Assembly: GCA_034401795.1 (NCBI GenBank) | Contig: CM067370.1 | Location: 50,627,914-50,691,913, forward strand | Reading direction: 5' to 3' | Length of the DNA stretch: 64,000 nt | Source: Chaetoderma sp. LZ-2023a | Taxonomy: Eukaryota > Mollusca > Caudofoveata > Chaetodermatida > Chaetodermatidae | Shown: piece after piece, positions 1 to 11,200 of the stretch | Numbering within the stretch: position 1 is the stretch's first letter | Layout of the letters: each line of letters begins with the position of its first letter | Translations under genes and position numbers: made by a program | The notes under the pieces: model-generated | What the model was told of the DNA's origin: nothing | The model's database searches: none | Seen by the model: the letters and a program-made list of their open reading frames with translations, nothing else

Positions 1-19
1 ATATTTCAAGATAATATAT

Positions 20-275
20 AACTTTTGCAGGCCAAGAAAAGACTAATTGTGTTAATTTTCCACTGGAATTTACAAAAAAATCGTTCTGTTGTCATGCAAA
101 TGGAAGTCTTCAAGAATACTACAGAGGTCATTTTGGCGCGCTTAGCCAGCCATCAAAGGGTTAATTGTCAAGAATTTTGCAGTCCAACAGAGGACTATTT
201 TTTAACATGGCTCACTTATGAAGCCAGTCATTTGCATCTTGGCCTGCAAATCTACATTTCTCAAGACCACTTTAT
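20..275. repeat. Divergent copy of foldback element family B
   Basis: The stretch has the landmarks of a repeat seen many times in this window: GCAGGCCAAGAAAAGACTA, CCACTGGAATTTAC and CTGCAAAT...ACATTTCTCAAGACCA. Better copies (6.2, 6.9 and 20.8 kb) are inverted repeats whose arms meet near a GGCTC..GAGCC centre. This copy is degraded and its arms pair poorly. No coding potential is credible here. Confidence 0.5.
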
Positions 276-290
276 AGACTGATAGTCCTT

Positions 291-1184
291 GAGTTGTAAT
301 ATTACTGAAAGCGCTTGAGTACATTTCATTTACATGTCATCTCTTCATTTGGCTTGCAAATTGAAAATGTCTGGCTTCATTCACACAAGTCAAGACTCAT
401 GCAGTTATAGCCTCATTTTAATCCAAGAAGCATTAACTGAAAATAGCATTTTCCATCCCTAGTCCTGGTTCAAATGTAGAGAAAATAAATAACCATGATA
501 AAGTCCTAGATCTATGGAAGGAGAGATGGACGACAATCTCTGAATGCTCCTTCTTAAAGGAACCCTCATCTTGTCTTATTCTACCATTGATGGATACAAT
601 ATGCCAGTAATAAACTATACATGCCACCTTTAGCTTGTTATCATACTGTCAAGATAGTCAGGTTTTAATAGCTAAATCAAATTGCCTTAGGCAGCAACGA
701 CTTCCAGTTAAATTAGTTATCAAATATTCAACATGATAATAATCATGTACCGCAGAATGTGTTGTATTGGCACTTCCACTATCGGTGGATGTGGCAAAAT
801 GGTGTTGAATACGGTTTAGCATCAATACGATGTAAAAATGCAAATAATTGTTATGCAGATAAGCCTTCGCGATTTAATAATTCATATCTACTTCTCTTTG
901 CTGGTTCATATTGCACAATGCGTCGTGATATTGTGTGTTTTAGAACAATTGCGGCAGTTCTCGCTCATCAAGTGTCAGCATATCCATTGAGAGTGCACTC
1001 GGCGCATTTGACTTCCTGAATAGAGAGGAGATAACGACTGCTGAAGAGATGACTCAGCAGCATAATAACAACAACAAAAAGTATGTAATGATCCAAGCTT
1101 TATACACATTCTGTATATAGTAATTTTATGGTCAAGATCATTTAAGAAAATTATGAGTTGATTTGTGTAAATTTACAAGAATGG
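291..1184. other. No gene seen; probable intron or upstream sequence
   Basis: I see no exon with matching splice sites and no conserved reading frame. At 690-735 lies a solo copy of the dispersed arm motif (CCAGTTAAATTAG followed by TCAAATATTCAACA) that forms the palindrome of MITE family A elsewhere. Since the next recognisable exon begins at 2016, this is probably intronic. Confidence 0.4.
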
Positions 1185-1993
1185 TCTCTTGACCCAAAAT
1201 TTAATGTTTCTCAAGACCAATGCAGAGGTCAGTCTTGGCTGGCTAAACACATTAAAGGCTAATGTCAAGATGTTGAGTATGAAGGCCCATCTAGGACCAA
1301 GCGCCTCTTGTTTAACGACCTTTCACACACAAACATGCTTCATCAGGCACCCAATGAAGAACACACATATGTAAGAAAACTGATCAGAATCAATCAAATT
1401 TATCTTTAGCCCTTTATATAGCATGATTAATGACCAAGCCGGCCACTAAGCTGGTCTTTGCAGCGGTCTTAAGAAATGTCCATTTACATTCCATGAGAAG
1501 TCTATTTTTGCAATTTTACATATAAAATATCTTGTCTTAGACGGCAAATGGACATTTATTAAGCTTAAGTTTCAATTTTCTGAAGAAATCTTGGCCATTG
1601 TAGTTGCCTTATATTACAATCATATTTGCTCAATACCACCTTTAAGGACCACAAAATGGGTCATTAGATAATCAGTCTTATGAAAGCACCATGATATGAC
1701 CTCTAGAGTCATATCCTATGGTGAGTTTGTTACCACTTACTTTTCAACATTAATGTGCTTTCTTTACCCTTTAGCCCTCAAATTTGTTCAAGAAAATTTA
1801 AATTTTCTCAGAAAATAACCATTTGTAGACCAAGACAAGACTATTTTTGAAAATGTATCACTTGAATGACTGCCGCGGTCATCGATACAGTGGTAAATTA
1901 AAAAAAAGTCTGCTGTTGGTCTGCAAATGGACATTTCCCAAGACCACTGCAGAAGCCATTTTTGGCTGATATGAGCGTTAAATGGTTGAGAGA
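1185..1993. repeat. Cluster of foldback family B fragments
   Basis: There are three pieces of family B. 1185-1270 is the right end (TGCAGAGGTCAGTC...TTAAAGGCTAA). 1410-1600 is an inverted degenerate copy with GTCCATTTACA and CAAATGGACATTTATTAA. 1770-1993 is a fuller copy running from the left end (CAAATTTGTTCAAGAAAATT) through a decayed centre at GACTGCCGCGGTCATCG to CCATTTTTGGCTGATATGAG. The last piece ends about 20 bases before the acceptor of the first recognised exon. Confidence 0.6.
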
Positions 1994-2015
1994 TTTTCTG
2001 TACTTACCATTTCAG

Positions 2016-2235
2016 GGATAGTCGTAAGTCTAGTAGCTGTATAGACCACTTACTGGCGAGTCCTGATTCCACAGCTAAGACTGCTGACTCGGGTATTGAG
2101 TCATTAGCTAAGCGATTAAGTGAAACACAGCTAGCATCTAGTCCCAGTTCATCACCAGAACCAGCGTCTTCAGGAATTGACCATGTCGATCAAGCACTAG
2201 TAGTTCATCTCACCTACTGTACAACATTGTTAGAG
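2016..2235 (+). CDS. RIPOR-like gene, exon a (Ser/Pro linker)
   Basis: Acceptor CCATTTCAG ends at 2015 and donor GTGAGC starts at 2236. The first base completes a codon from the previous exon; 73 full codons follow, including CIDHLLASPDS, TADSGIESLAKRLSETQ and HVDQALVVHLTYCTTLLE. It ends in phase 0. The donor bases are also the start of the 55-bp minisatellite. Confidence 0.75.
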
Positions 2236-5200
2236 GTGAGCAAGTACATAGTGTGAAACAAACCCGAATATGTCATTTGTTATTTTAATCATGAGCATAT
2301 ACATAGTGTGAAACAAGCCTGGATATGTCATGCTATTGTAATCATGAGCAAATACAGAGTTTGAAACAAACCCGGATATGTCATATGCTATTGTAATCAT
2401 GAGCAAGTACATAGTGTGAAACAAACCCGGATATGTCATATGCTATTGTAATCATGATCAAGTACATAGTGTGAAACAAACCTGGATATGTCATTTGCTA
2501 TTTTAATCATGAGCAAGTACATAGTGTGAAACAAACCCGGATATGTCATTTGCTATTGTAATCATGAGCAAGTTGAGCAAATACAGAGTTTGAAACAAAC
2601 CCGAATATGTCATTTGTTATTTTAATCATGAGCAAGTACATAGTGTGAAACAAACCTGGATATGTCATTTGCTATCTTAATCATGAGCAAATACAGAGTT
2701 TGAAACAAAACCGGATATGTCATTTGCTATTTTAATCATGAGCAAGTACATAGTGTGAAACAAACCTGGATATGTCATTTGCTATTTTAATCATGAGCAA
2801 ATACAGAGTTTGAAACAAACCCGGATATGTCATTTGCTATTTTAATCATGAGCAAGTACATAGTGTGAAACAAACCCGGATATGTCATATGCTATTGTAA
2901 TCATGATCAAGTACATAGTGTGAAACAAGCCTGGATATGTCATTTGCTATTTTAATCATGAGCAAATACAGAGTTTGAAGCAAACCCGGATATGTCATTT
3001 GCTATTTTAATCATGAGCAAGTACATAGTGTGAAACAAACCCGGATATGTCATTTGCTATTTTAATCATGAGCAAGTACATAGTGTGAAACAAACCTGGA
3101 TATGTCATTTGCTATTGTAATCATGAGCAAGTACATAGTGTGAAACAAGCCTGGATATGTCACATGCTATTTTAATCATGAGCTAGTACATAGTGTGAAA
3201 CAAACCCGGATATGTCATTTGCTATTTTAATCATGAGCAAGTACATAGTGTGAAACAAACCCGGATATGTCATTTGCTATTGTAATCATGAGCAAGTACA
3301 TAGTGTGAAACAAACCTGGATATGTCATTTGCTATTTTAATCATGAGCATATACATAGTGTGAAACAAACCTGGATATGTCATTTGCTATTTTAATCATG
3401 AGCAAGTACATAGTGTGAAACAAACCCGGATATGTCATTTGCTATTGTAATCATGAGCAAGTACATAGTGTGAAACAAACCTGGATATGTCATTTGCTAT
3501 TTTAATCATGAGCATATACATAGTGTGAAACAAACCTGGATATGTCATTTGCTATTTTAATCATGAACTAGTACATAGTGTGAAACAAACCCGGATATGT
3601 CATTTGCTATTTTAATCATGAGCAAGTACATAGTGTGAAACAAACCTGGATATGTCATTTGCTATTTTAATCATGAACTAGTACATAGTGGGAAACAAGC
3701 CTGGATATGTCATATGCTATTTTAATCATGAGCATATACATAGTGTGAAACAAACCTGGATATGTCATTTGCTATTTTAGTCATGAACTAGTACATAGTG
3801 GGAAACAAACCCGGATATGTCATATGCTATTGAAATTATGAGCAAGTACATAGTGTGAAACAAGCCTGGATATGTCATATGCTATTGTAATCATGAGCTA
3901 GTACATAGTGTGAAACAAGCCTGGATATGTCATATGCTATTGTAATCATGAGCTGGTACATAGTGTGAAACAAGCCTGGATATGTCATATGCTATTGTAA
4001 TCATGAGCTGGTACATAGTGTGTGAACAAGCCTGGATATGTCATATGCTATTGTAATCATGAGCTGGTACATAGTGTGTGAACAAGCCTGGATATGTCAT
4101 ATGCTATTGTAATCATGAGCTAGTACATAGTGTGAAACAAGCCTGGATATGTCATATGCTATTGTAATCATGAGCTGGTACATAGTGTGAAACAAGCCTG
4201 GATATGTCATATGCTATTGTAATCATGAGCAAGTACATAGTGTGAAACAAGCCTGGATATGTCATTTGCTATTTTAATCATGAACTAGTACATAGTGGGA
4301 AACAAGCCTGGATATGTCATTTGCTATTTTAATCATGAGCATATACATAGTGTGAAACAAACCTGGATATGTCATTTGCTATTTTAATCATGAACTAGTA
4401 CATAGTGGGAAACAAACCCGGATATGTCATATGCTATTGTAATCATGAGCAAGTACATAGTGTGAAACAAACCTGGATATGTCATTTGCTATTTTAATCA
4501 TGAACTAGTACATAGTGGGAAACAAGCCTGGATATGTCATTTGCTATTTTAATCATGAGCATATACATAGTGTGAAACAAACCTGGATATGTCATTTGCT
4601 ATTTTAATCATGAACTAGTACATAGTGGGAAACAAACCCGGATATGTCATATGCTATTGAAATTATGAGCAAGTACATAGTGTGAAACAAGCCTGGATAT
4701 GTCATATGCTATTGTAATCATGAGCTAGTACATAGTGTGAAACAAGCCTGGATATGTCATATGCTATTGTAATCATGAGCTGGTACATAGTGTGAAACAA
4801 GCCTGGATATGTCATATGCTATTGTAATCATGAGCTGGTACATAGTGTGTGAACAAGCCTGGATATGTCATATGCTATTGTAATCATGAGCTGGTACATA
4901 GTGTGTGAACAAGCCTGGATATGTCATATGCTATTGTAATCATGAGCTAGTACATAGTGTGAAACAAGCCTGGATATGTCATATGCTATTGTAATCATGA
5001 GCTGGTACATAGTGTGAAACAAGCCTGGATATGTCATATGCTATTGTAATCATGAGCAAGTACATAGTGTGAAACAAGCCTGGATATGTCATATGCTATT
5101 GTTATCATGAGCCAGTATATAGTATGAAACAAGCTCGTATATGTCATATGATATTGTAATCATGAACAAGTATATAGTGTGAAACAAGCCTGGATATGTC

Positions 5201-8200
5201 ACATGCTATTGTAATCATGAGCAAGTATATAGTGTGAAACAAGCCTGGATATGTCATGCTATTGTAATCATGAGCAAGTACATAGTGTGAAACAAGCCTG
5301 GATATGTCATATGCTATTGAAATTATGAGCAAGTTCATAGTGTGAAACAAGCCTGGATATGTCATATGCTATTGTAATCATGAGCTAGTACATAGTGTGA
5401 AACAAGCCTGGATATGTCATATGCTATTGTAATCATGCTGTCTAACTACATCAGCCTTTCTCTCTCTCTCACCTTCCACCCACCCCCCTCCCTCCCTCCC
5501 TCGACTCACTTCTCTCTGTCATCCTCTTCATGCCATCCATCCTTTTTCTCTCCCTCCCTCCCTCTTTCACTTTGACCACACCCTCTCCCAACCAATTTCC
5601 TCTCTCCCCTTCGCTTTTCTCCCTCGCTCTTTGACCCACTATCCCTATCTCCTCTCTCTGTCCACCCCTTCCCCCTCCCTCCCTGTCACTATCTCCTTTC
5701 TCTGTTGGTAACCCGAGAAGCAACCATGCTTAAAGGTTTTGTAGGAGCTGCTTGTTATTTTGAATAGAAAGTCATGCTACTCTTGCCATTATTAGAGCTT
5801 TTAGATTTATATTGAATTGAAACTGCTAATTATATATGTTGTATATTCACACGCACGCACACACACATGGCATTGTATTTCATATTTTGCCTATGTCATG
5901 TATGTAATGTCTTGTTTTCAGAATCTTGGTAGTTATGGTCCATTACGATGTCGTGACATATATATGCTTGATAAACTACAGAAGCAGGGCAATATCCTGG
6001 AGCAGTTGATGGCTATTGCCCGTGCTGGCTCAACTGTAGACATACAACAAGGTAAGATAGTGCTAACTTTGTTCATAAATATCTTGCAAGATGATAATTC
6101 AATGTGAAATCGCCATACTAGAAGACCATCTTAGCCATGAATGTATTTACAAACTTACCCGTAAGTTCTTGTTTCACCCTTTATCATTCATGTGTTCAAG
6201 AAAATTTATATTTTTCTCAAAGAAATGTCCACTTACAGACCAAGAGAAGACTGTTTTTGAAAATTTACAAATGGAATAACTGGCTCAGTTATCGAGCCAA
6301 TCATTTGAGTGGTGGATTTTCAAAAATAGTCTGCTCTTGGTCTGCAAATGGTCGTTTCTTAAGACCACTGCAGAAGCAGTTTTTGACTGGCATGAGTGTT
6401 AAAGAGTTAAGCAACTTCTCAAGAACAATTGGGGAAATTTCAACCAAACTTGCCAGAAAGAATTCTTTGTTCATAGATATAACATTTTTCAAATGAACCT
6501 AATTTATATTTGATAAAATATATGTTTTTGTGTTTTACAGTTTTGGCAGATTACTGTCATAACACATCAGTACGGGACCTGTGGCTTCAGTGTATAACTG
6601 ATCAGCCAATGATTGTTGAACATGAGCGTCTGATATTTCTACTTGACCAGAGGTTTGCAACATCCATTAAAGAACAGTATTCTGTATCCTCACACAAAGG
6701 TAACAGTTTTGCTTATATTTACCTCCTTTCATCCTGGAAATTCAGATACATGTTCTCTTAATTTAAGTCATCATAGGGGTATGTTGTTGAATATTTTGAA
6801 ACAAATTGGAAGCCGCTGCTGTATTGATCTTTTTGTAGTTTGCATGTAATGTATTGGTCTTTTATTACACATTTGACACTCGGCTCTGTTCAACATCTGG
6901 ATGTTATTAACCCTTACGTGGTCAAATTTTGTAAAGAAAATCTGAATATTTATTGAATGTCCATTTGCAGGCCAAGAGAAGACTATTTTTGGAAATTTAT
7001 TGGAATGACTGGCTTGTTTATCGCGCCAGTCATTCCTGTGATAAATTCTCAAAAATAGTCTTCTCTTGACCTACAAATGGACATTCCTCAAGATGACTGC
7101 AGAGGCTGATTCTATGATTGAATTACAACATTAAAGTAGAATCTTTCATTAAATTCTCTCTGCATAAATTCTCTTTGCATAAATTCTCTCTGCATAAATT
7201 AATAATTGTAATTGTTCTTGTCTCCTGATCATACTTGACTCGGTGATATTATATTTCCTGTATATTTGCAGGCACTGGCTTATCAACTGTATGTCATAAC
7301 ATACATGAGCCTTAGTGGTGTTAATGCTAGAGTCTTATATATATATATCAATATTCTGTAGAATCTTGTTTATATTTGAGGCTGGTGTTGCTAAGATGTA
7401 TTTCTGTGTAGTTTAGGCTAATACAGGACAGCTCATAAATAAGTTAACACATGGTTACGGTCATGGAAAACCTGGAAAGTAATGGCATATTAAAATTAAC
7501 ATACCAGGCCCTGAAAAATAAACAAATAAACATTAAGGGGGAAATTGTGCTATAAAAATGTCTGTGTGCCATATGAGCGCTTTTAAATTTCAAAATTGTC
7601 TGATTTGGAGACTCAGGGTGGGATGGTATGTGTGGGGTAGGGTGAGTGTGGGTTGTGGTGTGTGTATTTCACATTATTAGGTCATGGAAAGGTCATGGAA
7701 TCTCACAGAATGGAAGGTGTTAAGATTTTTTCCAAAACACAAACAGAAACATGTTAGTTAGTAGGAAATGTTCTGTTTAATCTTTTGAACATAATTGGAT
7801 TGGAAGACACATTGCTGCCTTAGGCAGCAATGTGTCTTTCAATCCAATTATGTTCAAAATATTCAACAGTATTTTGCTTTGGAAACCTGTTAAGTTAGTT
7901 CTGTGCAGTACTGTATGGATTGTAATGATGCAGCAAAAACCTCATGTCATCACACTATTCACCAGTATATTGTTTATAATGTCCACTACATAGCAGTCAC
8001 TGACCGTTTAATGGTCAAGATTGGTAAAGAAAATTGTGATTTTGTTTAGTAAATGTCCATTTTCAGGCAAAGAGAAAATGTTTGTAAATGCACCAGTGGA
8101 ATGCCTGGCTCAAAAACCAAGTCAGTCAGTCTTTCCAGTGGTAAATTTTCAAAAATCAAAAATAGATCTTCGTGGCCTATGCATGGACATTCGCTATGAA

Positions 8201-11200
8201 AATATCACAATTTTCTTGACCATTAAAGAGTTAGCATAAAAGATACTGTAATGAAATACATGTGTGTTATTTCCTCTAGTCTTACAAGAGGTGATAGTCA
8301 GGCTGATGGATGTGTGCGTGCAAGACTGGGCGTGGTCACAGGGAGAAAACACAGTCGTCACATTGCCACATTTCTTGCGGTTCTTCGACGAACAGCGGGG
8401 ACTGAATATTGTTATGGACATTGCGGGAGAAGGTGAGCTAGTAAAGTTTACATAGATCAGGGACTTCAGCATTTCATGTTCTGTTTTGGATTTCGCTCGA
8501 GTTACAGAACAGCTCAGAAATAACTTTAAATGTTTTCAAAACAAAATAAGAGCAGTCCTAGAGATTGCAAACGCTCACCCATCTGTTTTTGCCACATTGT
8601 AAAATGATTTTTAGCTCACCTGGCTGGCCAAGTGAGCTTATGGCATGGCGACCATCCGTCATCCGTCTGTCTAGCCGTCCGTCCGTCAACCTTTGCTTAA
8701 AAACACTACTCATTAAATGCTTGGCGGATTTCAACCTAATTTGGCTGGAATGCTCCTATGAAGGTAGGCTTCAGAACTTCTATAGAGAATTTTGATTGGT
8801 CAATTTTTTCGCTGCCCATCTTGAATTTTCCGAAAAATGGCAGGAAATCGTTTAAAATGCTACTCCTCATTAACTGCTTGGGCAATTTCAACCAGGCTTA
8901 GCTGCGAGGATAGTACAACAGAATTTTGATTGGTCAATTTTTCCTAGGGCCATCTTGGATTTTCTGAAAATTTCTGGAAATCACTTAAAAGCCTACTCGA
9001 TAACCAGTGAGCTGATTTCAATAAAACTTGGATGAAAGAACCCTGGCGTGGTATGCTTCAGAACTTCTATACAGAATTTTGATTGGTCCATTTTTCCGGT
9101 GGCCCTCTTGAATTAAAAAAAATAAAATGGTGTGAAGTTGTTTAAAAAGCTACTCCTCATTAACTGCTTGAGCAATTTCAACCAGGCTTAGCTGGGAGAA
9201 TAGTACGCTGATATGTTTCAGAACATGTATACAAAATTTTGTTTGGACAATTTTTCCGACGGTCATCTTGAATTTTCTGAAAATTTCTGGAAATACTTAA
9301 AAGCCTACTCCTTGATAACCATTGGACTGATTTCAATCAAACTAGGATGAAAGTATCCTAGCGTGGTATGCTTCAGAACTTGTTTACAGAATTTTGATAG
9401 GTCTATTTTTCTGGTGGCCATCTTGAATTTTCCAAAAAATGGCAGGAAATCATTTAAAACGCTACTCATTAACTGCTTGAGCAATTTCAACCACACTTGG
9501 CTAGAAGGATACTAGGCTGGTAGGTTTCAAGCCTTATATACAGAATTTTGAATGGTCAATTTTTCTGGGGGGCTGGGGGCCATCTTGGATTTTCTGAAAA
9601 TTTCTGGAAATCACTTAAAAGCCCAATCCTCGATAACAACTGGACCTATTTCAATCAAACTTGGATGGAAGAACCATAGCGTAGTATGCTTCAGAGCTGT
9701 CTACAGAATTTTGATTGGTCCATTTTTCTGGCGGCCATCTTGAATTTTCTGAAAAATGGCAGGAAATTGTTTAAAACGCTACTCCTTCTAGGCTGGTAGG
9801 CTTCAGAACTTGAATATACAGAATTTTCATAGGTAAATTTTGCCAGCGGCCATCTTGGATTTTCTGAAAATTTTGGGAAATCAGTTAAAAGGCTACTCCT
9901 CATCAACCACTTGGCCAATTTCAACCGAACTCAGCTGGAAGAACCCTAGGCCGGTAGGTACGCTTCAGAACTTGTACACAGAATTTTGACGGCTTTATTC
10001 TGATGGTGTCCTTCTTGGATTTTCCAAAAAATGGTAATTCATATAAAATGCTACTCATCATTAATCGCTTGGGTAACCAAATTTGGCTGGAATGATCCTA
10101 TTGTCGTATCCTCTAGAAATTCTATTCAGAATTTTGATAGGTTAATGTTTTGGCAGCAATCTCTGATTTTCTGAAAGTTTTCTGGAACCAGTTACAAACA
10201 TTACTCCTTTAATCAATAGCCTGATTTCAACAAAACTTGGGTGGAACGATCCTATGGCTTCAACATATGAAACAAGAGTCTTGATTGGTCAATTTTTGGT
10301 GGCCATCTTGGATTTTCCGAAAATCATCCATGTCTATTTAAATGCAAATGGTTTAAATGGGAATGGTCCAGGTGAGCGTCACAGTCTTGGGGTCTTTTTC
10401 GCAATTTTTTGTATATTCCAGACATCTTCAGATCACACCCAAAGTTGTGGAATCCCATTGTATGGTCACGCCATTTCTTGTGTTAAATTTAAGCCAGTAG
10501 TTTCCGAAAGATCTACAGAATTTGATGTGATCTAGATCCAGGTTCTTTTATCTGGAAATCCTCTGGCATGACAAGTTCCTTGTGTTAAAATTTGAGCCAA
10601 ATCAGATCAGTAGTTTTTCAGATACAGTTGCGGGCACACACACACAGATGCACACACGTGGGGGAGGCGTGGCGTGGCAGAGAAAATGCATGATGTATTA
10701 TCAGCTTCTAATAGGACAAATTTTCCTAAATCAAAAGCTCTGAGTAAAGGGGGGCGGGGGGAGGCGACTTCTATTAGGTATAGTTCACGAAAAAATTTGG
10801 GGGGAAATGATACAAAAAATAGCACGAAAATAGAAAACATTTCACGCTAGAAAATCTTACCATCTTACGCCTATGCTTATTGTATACCTTATATCCATCA
10901 TCGCGGGAGTGAAATTATTAATTGGGAATGTCTAAATATTGCGCATACTTTAATAAACATTGTTTATTTCATCAAAATTAATCCAAATTTTGACAAAATG
11001 TTGTCGAGATAAAATAAAAATCCCGGCATTTATCAGTTACCGCTTATTGTCTCCCTCTGTATGACGAGTTTAGGTCGTTACTTGAGTAGCGTGATGATGC
11101 TAATATTAGTACCCGGGTAGAGATTTGCTCAATCCACGTACAATGTATATAGGAAGGGAGCTTCGAGTAGCTACGTGACGGCGTAAACTCATCCTATTGT

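Noticed and set aside
2230..5365. Reverse-strand open frames over the 55-bp array
   Set aside because: They are translations of the repeat; three units make 165 bases and keep a frame open. They lie in an intron of a gene on the other strand.
2236..5437. CRISPR-like spaced repeats
   Set aside because: The array is purely tandem with no unique spacers, and the host is a eukaryote. The same holds for the 44-, 54- and 60-bp arrays.
6301..6496. Coding frames in foldback elements (also 6771-7052, 9305-9924, 18905-19120)
   Set aside because: They arise from inverted arms or repeat monomers on either strand and differ between copies by frameshifts, unlike a conserved protein.
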